Origin: Bufo bufo
Lineage: Eukaryota > Chordata > Amphibia > Anura > Bufonidae
Direction: 5' to 3'
Assembly (NCBI RefSeq): GCF_905171765.1
Contig: NC_053390.1
Coordinates: 162,880,666 to 162,944,665, forward strand
DNA length: 64,000 nt
The position numbers and the translations under genes are program-made. Of this stretch, positions 11,111-20,950 are shown in pieces; position 1 is the stretch's first letter; every line of letters starts with the position of its first letter. The notes beneath the pieces were generated by a model that worked only from the letters and a program-made list of their open reading frames with translations, searched no databases and had not been told where the DNA came from.

Positions 11111-11471
11111 AGGGTTTCTGTCACTAGAATTTTCAGTATTAAACTGGCTGACATTAGCGATATGCTAATGTTAGCTGCACCTAACTCTGCTATTCTAATG
11201 ATTATCCGTGCCGCTGTTACTGTAGAATTCTTGCTTTTATAATATGTAAATGAGCCTCTAGAAGCAGGGGGGGGCGATGCTCCTGCACCCAGAGGCTCCC
11301 ATCTCCCGTCACGCCTTCCAAGTGTTGATTGACAGGGCCAGGCATCGTTCGCATCCTTCTGCCTGCCCTGTGCCCTGGAGAAATCTCGCGCCATTCGGTA
11401 TTCTGTGCAGGTGCGGTGAGGGAAGGACACTCGCAGGCTTCCAGCTTCCTCACCGCGCCTGCGCAGAATAC
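11111..11471. mobile_element. Left part of the palindromic TTAA MITE, truncated by the duplication
   Basis: Starts AGGGTTTCTGTCACTAGAAT after TTAA (11107-11110). It is identical to 12907-13267 but stops at GCGCAGAATAC, where copy 2 of the tandem duplication begins, so its right arm is absent here. Confidence 0.8.
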
Positions 11472-11526
11472 AGGTCTCATCCTGAGAAGGTGGGCTCTGA
11501 GAGTCCACCCGTAAAGGGAGGGGTAC

Positions 11527-12055
11527 TGTCACCGCCAGTTCTGTGAGAAGGTCTGGCAGATGTTCTTCTCTACCTCTTGTATGACGTTCTTTGTTTTAGT
11601 TTCACTTTGTCATCTCCTTTTCTTCTGCCAGGTGTCACTTATTTAGACTAATCGTCTTTCTATATTTTCCTTCCCATACTGCCTCACTTTGCGGTTTATA
11701 CTACTTCCTGGATGAAGTGTTCACTGCTGGAGGCTGCTGCTGCTGTTTGCTCAGATAAGTCTTTTCCTTTATTGTGTTTCCTTGCTGGCTTGATTCTAGG
11801 TGACCCTGACTCTGTCCGTATTAAGTGCAGGGAGCCGGTGGTCGTGTCCCCTCACTATTATAGGGTTTTCAGGTGTCACACAGTCTTAGGTACGTGGGCA
11901 TGCAATCGTCTACCATTCAGACCCTTGCATGTGCATAGCAGTCAGGGAGAGCTCTTAGGGTTTTAAAGGGCTCGCCTATATGCTCCTTAGTTTGGGATCA
12001 AGCCAGTCGGTCGTTTATTTATACGTTCCAGCTATCTGCAACTTCATCCGTGACA
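11527..12055 (+). repeat. Duplicated Gypsy-1 3' LTR
   Basis: An exact second copy of 9731-10259, offset by 1,796 bp. It is not an independent insertion: upstream lies the last 55 bp of the Gypsy-1 body and no 5-bp target duplication flanks it on the left. Confidence 0.92.
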
Positions 12056-12060
12056 GAACC

Positions 12061-12902
12061 TCATTCAACTAAGGATGGAACTTTGGAATTTAATTGTTTA
12101 GATCAAATCTTATTTAGGGGTTTCATGGCAAAGGGGGTTAATATGTTCACACTCACAACTTTTCAGTTGTTTAAACAAGGTTTTTCTTTTTCCTTTCCAC
12201 TAACCATTTTAACTATTTTGTCAGGTGCATTACTTTCTCAGTTGAACGCTTTCTTTATGGGGTTGTCCCATGAAAAATATTCTACAGTTTTCAAATCAGC
12301 ATCTGGATCTGAATACTTCTACTGAGTTATTCAATAAAATGTATCTGTATAGAGCCACCTGCTGTTTGTTTTTTTCTTAATTCTTTGACCTGCTCACTGA
12401 GATAGCCACACATGCTCAGTTTCATCCTTCAACTGCCTCCTGAGCTGTGGTTGGGAGAGCTGAGACACGCCCCCTGAGCTGCAGCAGAAAGGACACTCCC
12501 CTTGAGCTGTCAGCTTGATATAAATCTAGCAAAGCAATGAATGGGGAGATCTCTGGATCCATGTGAGGTACATGGCTGGTTCTAGCTTTGATAGAAAGAG
12601 GTTATCATGTACTATATGATGCCTGATTTTCATTTTTTACATTAATCATGTGATAACCCATTTAATGCACTGTATATCTGCTTCTGTCTTCATAGGTAGA
12701 GCCTCCCTGGTCTGTTCTCCCCCAGACCCTATATGAATTATAGTCTATGACTGTAACAGTTTGGTCATTTAAAAGACTCTATTGTAATAGGGGTAGGTAG
12801 TAATATCACTGATGTCGGAATGATGAAATCACTTGGAACAAAAGGGGGCGTTACCCAGGGAAATTAATGTAATTATGTAACATGCCAGGTTGTATCTGTT
12901 GC
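12061..12902. other. Flanking non-coding sequence (second copy)
   Basis: Repeats 10265-11106 without visible change. No gene seen. Confidence 0.6.
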
Positions 12903-12906
12903 TTAA

Positions 12907-13542
12907 AGGGTTTCTGTCACTAGAATTTTCAGTATTAAACTGGCTGACATTAGCGATATGCTAATGTTAGCTGCACCTAACTCTGCTATTCTAATGATTA
13001 TCCGTGCCGCTGTTACTGTAGAATTCTTGCTTTTATAATATGTAAATGAGCCTCTAGAAGCAGGGGGGGGCGATGCTCCTGCACCCAGAGGCTCCCATCT
13101 CCCGTCACGCCTTCCAAGTGTTGATTGACAGGGCCAGGCATCGTTCGCATCCTTCTGCCTGCCCTGTGCCCTGGAGAAATCTCGCGCCATTCGGTATTCT
13201 GTGCAGGTGCGGTGAGGGAAGGACACTCGCAGGCTTCCAGCTTCCTCACCGCGCCTGCGCAGAATACTGAACTGCGCGAGGCAGAAGGATGTGAACGATG
13301 CCTGGCCCTGTCAATCAACACTTGGAAGGCGTGACTTGAGGTGGGAGACGGGAGCCTCTAGGTGCAGGAGCAATGCCCCCCCCCCCTGCTCCTAGAGGCT
13401 CATTTACATATTATAAAAGCAAGAATTCTACAGTAACAGGGGAACGGATAATCATTAGAATAGCAGAGTTAGGTGCAGCTGACATTAGCACATCGCTAAT
13501 GTCAGCCACTTTAATACTGAAAATTCTAGTGACAGAAACCCT
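12907..13542. mobile_element. Palindromic piggyBac-type MITE, TTAA target
   Basis: 636 bp flanked by TTAA (12903-12906 and 13543-13546). The arms AGGGTTTCTGTCACTAGAAT... and ...GTGACAGAAACCCT are inverted repeats extending about 250 bp inward, with a GC-rich centre near 13165-13280. A TTAA target points to piggyBac-type mobilisation. It has no coding capacity. The right arm exists only once, because the tandem duplication ended within the loop. Confidence 0.78.
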
Positions 13543-13546
13543 TTAA

Positions 13547-14228
13547 GTAACATTGGGTTGTAACTTATCTTTATTGCTTTATAGAGCTTCCCCAGGGTTG
13601 GAAAAGACAGATAAGGACCATGTCTGGTATTGCAGCTCATTCACCCCTTATGGACAGTAGGTGCAATACCATACAGAACCTATGCATAAGAAATTGCAGG
13701 CCCTTTTTGTGGCTAATCTTGGTCATTCAATGGCCTGGCAGGCACTGTTGATACTGTATGCATGTTGGTCATATCACCGTGAAGCTGATGACAGTGTGCC
13801 CCTTAAGGAATATCGGGAAAATAAGGTTTGTACGAACGCTCTTTCCAGATAATCAGCCCGTGTAAAGGTGCCACTAATCACTCAGTGAACAAGTGAAATG
13901 CTCATTCATCAGGTAATACAATCATTAGTGCTATCACCTAAATTATCGTGGGGATCAGATCATGCGGGCTTAACAGTACACTGCTGCCCAGAAACAATGC
14001 AGCTGTATGAAGACGAGTGATGGCATTAGCAATGGCTAAATGCAGAGGTCTCCTCCTCTAACAAGCAGGCTATTTATAGGAAGGAATGCTTCCTTCCCGA
14101 CAATTGCCTACTCCATCAGACAGCTTAAAGGGGGCCTTAGGGTGCATTCACTTGACCATATGTGCAACGGGCGCCTCCCCCTAGGGCCCTCTATATCGCA
14201 CGTCCCAGGTGTAGGAAATGCTGAGTGG
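13547..14228. other. No gene recognised
   Basis: This stretch holds no supported coding region. Near 14125-14175 there is 'gggtgcattcacttgaccat', which resembles a Harbinger-like MITE end, but no partner was found. Confidence 0.45.
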
Positions 14229-14233
14229 TATGT

Positions 14234-14989
14234 TACGGCCTAAAATGTCTCTTATTGTGTGTCATGGTGCTCCTACCTGGATACAGCTGGACCTCGGGCT
14301 TTGGCTCCGAAGAAATAAATAGGGGGAATAATTGGGAGATAAAAGAATAATTGGAGTCCAGACCTCGAGATCAAGTTTAATGGCAGCTTTACTTTGCATA
14401 AATGTTCACCAAAATGGTTTACAGGCTTTGTCTTGGTTCCAGCAGGCTTTATCATGAAACTGGCAGGCAAACTCCACTCTGCTACATCTTTGTTGCTCTT
14501 TGACTCTGCTGTACTGACAGGCTGGCTGTATAACTCAGCATCTTCTGTATGCTGCACTTCACTTTGTAGTCTGACTCTAGATTATGCCAGGGAACTTTCC
14601 TCCTGGCTCCTGAAGCTTCAAGCTTTGGCCTCCATGGCCAGCAGAGCTTAAGGTGCAGAGCCCCTGCACAACCTTACCCTAGCTGGGGGAAAGCTAGACT
14701 GACTAGAGCTTCTGCCCCACCCTTCCTGCAGGAAGTAGAACTTGCCCACCTTTCTCCAGGGGAAGGGGGGGGGGGGGGTAGAATGGAATGCAAGGTTCCA
14801 TTCTATCTAAATCTAGCTCTGCCGTGTTTGCTGCCACCTTCTGGTGAACCAGGTGCATTACATGAACAGTTACATAACATTAAAAATGCACAGTGTGGAG
14901 GACCTGGAATAAATGCATAAGATGACATGAGGTTAGACCAATAAAGACAGTAGCAAGGTGCAGAAGTGGTAACACTCTGGGGTGTTACA
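14234..14989 (-). mobile_element. Solo LTR, minus strand, target duplication TATGT
   Basis: Read on the minus strand the block starts TGTAACACCCCAG and ends GGCCGTA. It is flanked by TATGT at 14229-14233 and 14990-14994. The end is TA instead of CA, consistent with one mutation. On the minus strand an ATTAAA-like signal lies near 14374. A G-homopolymer sits at about 14767-14779. No internal genes are present. The family is uncertain. Confidence 0.6.
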
Positions 14990-14994
14990 TATGT

Positions 14995-15260
14995 ATTTTG
15001 CGGACCATTTTTAACAATGCCTATTCTTGTCCGCAAAACAGGAAAGAATAGGTCATGTTCTATCTTTTTTGTGGGGCTACAGAACGGATATGCGGATATG
15101 GACAGCACACGGTGTGCCTTCCTAATTTTTTGCAGCCCCATTGAAATGAATGGGTCCACACCTAACTAAAATTACAGTTCTGTGAATGGGGCCTCAGTCA
15201 ATGGTAACGACTGCACATTAGATTTTTTTTTTTAAATCCATGTTTCTCTGCAGTAGTGAC
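14995..15260. repeat. Partial Harbinger-like MITE remnant
   Basis: 'tgcggaccatttttaacaat', 'gtccgcaaaacagg' and 'ttgaaatgaatgggtccaca' match the interior of the MITE family at 54607 and 61121. Neither terminal repeat with a TWA target is clear. Confidence 0.45.
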
Positions 15261-15300
15261 TAGTGTTGAGCGAATCGAAATCAAACGAATTGACTTTCAT
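15261..15300 (+). mobile_element. 5' terminus of a third hAT element
   Basis: TAGTGTTGAGCGAATCGAAA is the same type of end as hAT-1 (TAGAGATGAGCGAATC, 34701). After 30-40 bp it is interrupted by the CR1 LINE. Its subterminal text (ggaaaaatacgatttg, then 'tgaaatggcgg') resumes at about 19530-19640. A matching right end and 8-bp duplication were not found. Confidence 0.6.
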
Positions 15301-15395
15301 AGAAACATAGAAACATAGAATGTGTCGGCAGATAAGAACCATTTGGCCCATCTAGTCTGCCCAATATATCTTAATCCTATGAATAGTCCCTGGCC

Positions 15396-18227
15396 CTATC
15401 TTATATGAAGGATAGCCTTATGCCTATCCCATGCATGCTTAAACTCCTTCACTGTATTTGCAGCTACCACTTCTGCAGGAAGGCTATTCCATGCATCCAC
15501 TACTCTCTCAGTAAAGTAATACTTCCTTATATTACTTTTAAACCTTTGCCCCTCTAATTTAAAACTGTGTCCTCTTGTGGTAGTTTTTCTTCTTTTAAAT
15601 ATGCTCTCCTCCTTTACCGAGTTGATTCCCTTTATGTATTTAAAAGTTTCTATCATATCCCCTCTGTCTCTTCTTTCTTCCAAGCTATACATATTAAGGT
15701 CCTTTAACCTTTCCTGGTAAGTTTTATCCTGCAATCCATGTACTAGTTTAGTAGCTCTTCTCTGAACTCTCTCTAGAGTATCTATATCCTTCTGGAGATA
15801 TGGCCTCCAGTACTGCGCACAATACTCCAAGTGAGGTCTCACCAGTGTTCTGTACAGCGGCATAAGCACTTCACTCTTTCTACTGCTTATACCTCTCCCT
15901 ATACATCCAAGCATTCTGCTGGCATTTCGTGCTGCTCTATTACATTGTCTTCCTACCTTTAAGTCTTCTGAAATAATTACTCCTAAATCCCTTTCCTCAG
16001 ATACTGAGGTCAGGACTGTGTCAAATATTCTATATTCTGCCCTTGGGTTTTTACGCCCCAGGTGCATTATCTTGCACTTATCCACATTAAATTTCAGTTG
16101 CCAGAGTTCTGACCATTCTTCTAGTTTTCCTAAATCCTTTTCCATTTGGCGTTTCCCTCCAGGAACATCAACCCTGTTACCTATCTTTGTGTCATCAGCA
16201 AAAAGACAAACCTTACCATCGAGGCCTTTTGCAATATCACTTATGAAGATATTAAACAAAATTGGTCCCAGTACAGATCCCTGTGGAACCCCACTGGTAA
16301 CATGACCTTGTTTTGAATGTTCTCCATTGACTACAACCCTCTGTTGTCTGTCACTCAGCCACTGCCTAATCCACTCAACAATATGGGAGTCCATGCTCAA
16401 TGACTGCAGTTTATTGATAAGTCTTCTATGTGGGACAGTGTCAAAAGCCTTACTAAAATCTAGATATGCGATGTCTACTGCACCTCCACCGTCTATTATT
16501 TTAGTCACCCAGTCAAAAAAATCTATAAGATTTGTTTGACATGATCTCCCTGAAGTAAACCCATGTTGTTTTTCATCTTGCAATCCATGGGATTTTAGAT
16601 GTTCCACAATCCTATCCTTTAATAGGGTTTCCATTAATTTGCCTACTATTGATGTCAGACTCACTGGTCTATAGTTGCTCGATTCCTCCCTACTACCTTT
16701 CTTGTGAATGGGCACGACATTTGCCAATTTCCAATCTTCCGGGACGACTCCTGTTACTAATGATTGGTTAAATAAATCTGTTAATGGTTTTGCCAGCTCA
16801 CCACTAAGCTCTTTTAATAATTTTGGGTGTATCTCATCAGGCCCCTGTGACTTATTTGTCTTCACTTTAGACAGCAAACTTAGAACATCTTCCTCTGTAA
16901 AGACACATGCATCAAACGATTTATTAGTCATCCTTTCTAGTGGAGGTCCTTCTCCTTCTTTTTCTTTTGTAAAAACTGAACAGAAGTATTCATTAAGGCA
17001 GTCGGCTAGCCCTTTATTCTCTTCTACATACCTTCCGTCTTTTGTTTTTAATTTAGTTATTCCTTGTTTTAATTTCCTTTTTTCATTTATATATCTGAAG
17101 AATGTCTTATCCCCTTTTTTCATAGACTGAGCTAGTTTTTCTTCTGCCTGCGCTTTAGAAGTTCTTATAACTTGCTTGGCCTCTTTCTGCCTAATCTTGT
17201 AGATTTCCTTATCTTCATTGCTCTGTTTTTTTTTATAATTACAAAATGCTAGCTTTTTATTTTTAATGATTTGGGCCACTTCTGCTGAGTACCACAGTGG
17301 TCTCTTCCTTTTTTTGCTTTTACTGACAAGTCTAATGCAATTTTCTGTTGCCTTCAATAATGCACCTTTTAGGTAGTCCCATTTCTCATGGACTCCATGT
17401 AATCCGTTCCAGTCTGATAAGGACTGATTTATGACTAATTTCATTTTTGAAAAGTCTGTTTTTCTAAAATCTAAAACTTTTGTTTTTGTGTGGTGGGACT
17501 CTTTCACAGTTCTTATATTAAACCACACTGACTGGTGATCACTAGATCCCAAGGTTTCGCCTACAATGACATCATATACCGAATCCCCATTTGTGAATAC
17601 CAAATCCAAAATGGCCTCCCTCCGGGTTGGCTCCTCAACCACTTGTTGTAGAGATAACCCCAGTAGGGAATTTAGAATATCTGTGCTCCTGGTAGAACTT
17701 GCTATTTTGGTTTTCCAGTTTATATCTGGAAGATTGAAATCTCCCATAATGATAACTTCTCCTTTCATTGTCATTTTAGCTATTTCTTCAACTAGTAGAT
17801 CATCTAGTTCTTTAACTTAACCAGGTGGTCTATATATCACACCTACACGAGTTACTGCATGATTAGCAAACTGCAACGTAACCCAAACTGACTCTATGTT
17901 GGCCTCACCAACTTGTATTAGGTTAGATTTAATGCTATCTTTCACATACAGGGCCACTCCTCCTCCTTTCTTGCCTTCTCTGTCTCTTCTGTATAAAGAG
18001 TATCCTGGTATGGTTATGTCCCAGTCATTTCTTTCATTAAACCATGTCTCCGTAACAGCCACTAAATCTACATTCTCAGATGCCATTATTGACCCAAGTT
18101 CATTGATTTTTTTACCTAAACTGCGAGCATTTGTAGACAGGACTCTGAGCTTATCATTTCTTAACCTCTGTGCTTTTGACCTGTTCTGGCATTGTTTCGG
18201 GGGGCAATTGGACTCTTTTATTTTCAC
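15396..18227 (-). pseudogene. CR1 ORF2: endonuclease and reverse transcriptase, one nonsense codon
   Basis: About 940 codons in one frame, interrupted by a single TAA at 17817-17819 just after the endonuclease motif VGVIYRPPG. The apurinic-type endonuclease shows LSTNARSLGKK, AVTETWFN, MGDFNLPDINW and GSSDHQSVW. The RT shows GPDEIHPKLLKEL, LDFSKAFDTVPH, GVPQGSVLGPILFN and the catalytic FADDT (codons near 16189-16205), then the C-terminal LRPHLEYCAQYW-like region. ORF2 proteins nick target DNA and reverse-transcribe the LINE RNA in place. Apart from the stop, the protein looks complete, so inactivation appears recent. Confidence 0.88.
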
Positions 18228-18244
18228 TCTTTTGCCCCCCCTTC

Positions 18245-19168
18245 CTAGTTTAAATACTCTTTTGCAAATTCTTGGAGTTGTTCACTAAGTACATTTGTTC
18301 CTTTGAGAGAAAGATGCAAACCATCTTTTTTGTACAGTTCCTTTCTATTCCAAGTAGAGCTATCATGAGAAACAAAGCCAAATCCTTGCTCTTGACACCA
18401 TTTACCAAGCCATATGTTGAACTCCTTTATGCGCCTCTGCCTATCATTCTGAACATTATGCACAGGCAGAACTTCAGAAAATGAAATGGTGGATGCAAAA
18501 TCCTGTACGTCATTACCAAGTGTGATAAAAGATTTTTTCACCTCTGACACTTCATTGCAAGCCAGGTCATTTGTCCCTAGATGGACAAGAACATCCACGT
18601 CCCCTTCCTGCTTTGCTTGCTTAACAATATTAATAATACGTCTTCTATCTCTTCTAGCAGTAGCCCCAGGGAGACATCTCACAAAACCATTTTCTTTAAG
18701 CTCCACACTTCTTATGATTGAATCACCCAGCAACAGCTGCTTCCTTTGAGACTTCACTTTATCTTTTTTGTCCTTGGCTGCAGTCTTGCATACATTAGAC
18801 ATAGGAGTCGATGGTTTCTCACCCTCTGTGCTTGAGTCCATATCCATGTTGTCCTTACATTCTGAGAGTGCTGCGAATGAATTATGGAGAACCACCGACT
18901 GTGGGACATGTCTTCTATCCACCACTCTAAGTCTTCCAGAACCTACAGTAACCCATCTGCCATTTCTGGGGGTCCTCTGTGGCAGTGGCATTGCAGCAGT
19001 CCTAGCTGGAGTTTGTTTAACAGATAATTTAAATATCTCAGATTTCAAAAATGCAATTTCCTGCTGCAGTAAGGAGAACTGTCTACAGATCTGACAGCAT
19101 CCAAATCTCCAAAGAGTGGAACATGAAATAAATGCACAACAATTCCTGCACTGAACCAAGTCTGCCAT
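18245..19168 (-). CDS. CR1 ORF1 protein with Cys-rich finger and SGNH esterase-like domain
   Basis: 307 residues from the ATG at 19168 (MADLVQCRNCC). An ATG further upstream at 19237 would only add translation of an AAAT microsatellite. The N-terminus is Cys-rich (CRNCC...CCQICRQF), followed by a short coiled-coil-like stretch. The second half has the esterase blocks GDSIIRSVE, LPGATARRDRRR, VLVHLGTNDLA and DGLHLSLKGTNVLSEQL, typical of CR1/L2 ORF1. The role of the esterase in retrotransposition is not settled. The frame ends 17 bases before ORF2 opens and looks undamaged. Confidence 0.82.
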   Translation of the reverse strand: MADLVQCRNCCAFISCSTLWRFGCCQICRQFSLLQQEIAFLKSEIFKLSVKQTPARTAAMPLPQRTPRNGRWVTVGSGRLRVVDRRHVPQSVVLHNSFAALSECKDNMDMDSSTEGEKPSTPMSNVCKTAAKDKKDKVKSQRKQLLLGDSIIRSVELKENGFVRCLPGATARRDRRRIINIVKQAKQEGDVDVLVHLGTNDLACNEVSEVKKSFITLGNDVQDFASTISFSEVLPVHNVQNDRQRRIKEFNIWLGKWCQEQGFGFVSHDSSTWNRKELYKKDGLHLSLKGTNVLSEQLQEFAKEYLN

Positions 19169-19182
19169 TTTAAAGAGGAGAA

Positions 19183-19216
19183 AAAATAAATAAATAAATA
19201 AATAAATTAAATAAAT
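19183..19216. repeat. AAAT microsatellite
   Basis: About eight 'aaat' units just 5' of the CR1 ORF1 start on the minus strand. Confidence 0.8.
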
Positions 19217-19530
19217 TTGTAAATTTAAATCAAACAAATCTTACCTTTTTTTGTATTGTTTCCACCTTCCAGCCTACCTCCTGACTATCTCCTGACTATC
19301 TCCTGCAATATCTCTTCACTGTACTTAATGTAGTACTTGAAGGTAGTACTTGCAGCTAATGAATTAGGCCAGCTAATGAGTCTGTCTCTATATATACACA
19401 CACTCCTTCACAAGCTCCTCCCCCAGCAACAAATGTAACACCTTACTGAGCTAGGCTCATTAGCAAACGCACAATAGCAAACACCTGACCAAATTCCTTA
19501 CCTCTTCTCAAGCAATGGTCAGCAAAAAAA

Positions 19531-19760
19531 ACATCCAAATTTTAGGAAAAATACGATTTGCCGCAAAGCCGAATTTTCTCACGTTTCGTGTTAACAAATC
19601 AATTTTCCCTGAAATGGCGGTAAGAACAAAAAACATACATGCTCACCTCATCCATTTTTGCGCAAAGAGGCCATCTCAGTCATCACATCAGCACGTGAGA
19701 TTTTGCACATTGTCTTCAAACAAGATGTCAGCGATGGCCTCTATGCTATCAAGTGGATAA
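19531..19760 (+). mobile_element. hAT subterminal sequence resuming after the LINE
   Basis: 'ttaggaaaaatacgatttg' and 'tgaaatggcgg' parallel 'caggaaaaattcaattcg' and 'ctaaaatggcgg' in hAT-1 (34747-34830). The segment ends at a splice-donor-like AAG|GTAAGT at about 19761. Probably 5' untranslated sequence of the hAT that starts at 15261. Confidence 0.45.
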
Positions 19761-19769
19761 GGTAAGTTT

Positions 19770-20186
19770 CCCCCCCCCATGATTAACCCCTGAAAGGCCA
19801 AAATGGTAGCCTCAGATGCCGCAAGGCTGTGTGAAATCCTGAGTTTTGGGTGGCCCAGCGACGCCTGAGGAAAGAGGTGTTGCATGGTCAGAGTCAAGAG
19901 GACTCTTGGACCATATGCCCCCAATGTATTGGTGTGGTCACAGCCAGGAGGCTGCTGGACCGTGTGGCTGAGTAAAGCTGGATCTCACCCATTGTGTGAA
20001 CTGCATCTTAGAGGTGAGTTAGGCAGACCTATGTATTAGGTAGAGCCCTGACGGGCAGGTGTTTATTTTGGTTTATGTTTGTGCTGGTGCTGAAGTGCTA
20101 AAATAAAGCACCATTTGGACTTTAACCCCGTTGTCTGAGGAGGAATCTGTCATCGCCGCCTTGCTTGAGAGAGCGATCCCTTACAA
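19770..20186 (+). repeat. Possible partial LTR (3' portion)
   Basis: An AATAAA at about 20102 is followed by 'gagcgatcccttaca' and then ATTGGTGGAGGATGCG (20187 on), reading like the U5 end of an LTR followed by a primer site of the TTGGTGG type. The left end of the LTR was not identified and no 3' LTR is present. Tentative. Confidence 0.4.
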
Positions 20187-20199
20187 TTGGTGGAGGATG

Positions 20200-20830
20200 C
20201 GTGCAGTGTCCATGCTAAAAGGGCACAACATTGTTTCTAGGGGCAAAGGCATGACAAAAGAGCATATGTTACTGAAGGTTGTATTTAAGCGGAGAAAGTG
20301 CTTCAAATTGTGCGGCTGGAGAATCCGAGGACAAGTCTTTAGTAGAGTGTGTGATTCATCGTTCTGAAGAAAAAGACTGGATTCAAGGCCAAGGCATTTC
20401 TAATGGCAACCACTGCCTTGAGGAGCCTGTATGTGATCGTGGCACCAGGAACCAAGGGCAGGAGGTTCCCAAGATCCAGGAGAAGGATGATGACCTCGGT
20501 GGAGATGTTCATGGAGCACCCTTATTTCCCGGGAGTGCCGAACCCCTGACGTCAATTGGTAAGAACATTCCTGCTATTGCTTGTGTAGCAGACAAAGTGA
20601 TAGTGAGTGAGGCTCTGGAGGTTGGGCATGTTGCTGACCAGTGCCCTCTACTTCAGAAGTCATAAACTGTGGTGTGAGCCGGCGGCAGTCGCTACCTGCC
20701 AAGCTGGTAGGTATTAAGACACCAGGACTAGAGACTGTGGCAAAAATGTGTGACATTGTGGTGGATGGCAGTCCAGTCCAAGCGTTTTTGGACGCAGGGA
20801 GCCAGGTGAGCATCAAAACGCATTGCTTTC
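20200..20830 (+). pseudogene. Degenerate retroelement gag/protease remnant
   Basis: After the putative primer site, a short frame with SRGKGMTKEHMLL starts gag-like sequence that is soon broken. Later, GHVADQCPLL (about 20620-20655) resembles the end of a zinc knuckle, and DIVVDGSPVQAFLDAGSQVS (about 20750-20812) resembles a retropepsin active-site loop with D-A-G in place of D-S/T-G. Several frame changes and deletions are evident. The class (Ty3/Gypsy or other LTR element) is not resolved. Confidence 0.5.
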
Positions 20831-20834
20831 CTGT

Positions 20835-20950
20835 GGAAAAAACTGAACGCAAGTGCAGACAAAACTGACTGAACTTGCTTGCAAAATTATGCGAGTTTTA
20901 CTGAACGCATCCGGACCTAATCCGTCACGCTCGTGTGAAAGAGACCTAAG
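20835..20950. repeat. Harbinger-like MITE fragment
   Basis: 'gtcacgctcgtgtgaaagag' followed by acctaag is the inverse of the TAGG-TCTCTTTCACACGAGCG-type end seen in the local MITE family. It interrupts the retroelement protease region and supplies the first codons of the open frame that starts at 20853. Confidence 0.45.

Larger units (their letters stand above)
9676..11471. repeat. Tandem duplication unit, copy 1 (1,796 bp)
   Basis: The unit begins AGGTCTCATCCTGAG inside the Gypsy-1 chromodomain tail and runs through the 3' LTR, 850 bp of flank and the left part of a TTAA-flanked MITE, ending GCGCAGAATAC. An apparently identical copy follows at 11472-13267. No target duplication, terminal repeat or microhomology is visible at the junction. 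The 84- and 91-codon open frames inside it are LTR or flank sequence and look spurious. Confidence 0.9.
11472..13267. repeat. Tandem duplication unit, copy 2
   Basis: Second copy of the 1,796-bp unit in direct orientation, including 55 bp of Gypsy-1 internal end, a full LTR, flank and the left part of the MITE. No difference from copy 1 was seen by eye. This implies either a very recent event or an assembly duplication. Confidence 0.9.
15301..19513 (-). mobile_element. Near-full-length CR1-clade LINE
   Basis: A 4.2-kb non-LTR retrotransposon on the minus strand with a GC-richer leader (about 19240-19513), ORF1, ORF2 and a short 3' UTR. The 3' end on the minus strand is a run of TTCTATG units, like the ATTCTATG repeat that marks CR1-clade tails. 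It sits just inside the hAT end at 15261. The left boundary is clear. The right boundary (about 19513) is estimated from where hAT-like sequence resumes. No target duplication was confirmed, which is normal for CR1. Confidence 0.85.

Noticed and set aside
16018..17130. Plus-strand frames of 70-140 codons opposite CR1 ORF2
   Set aside because: Antisense of a well-supported reverse transcriptase gene.
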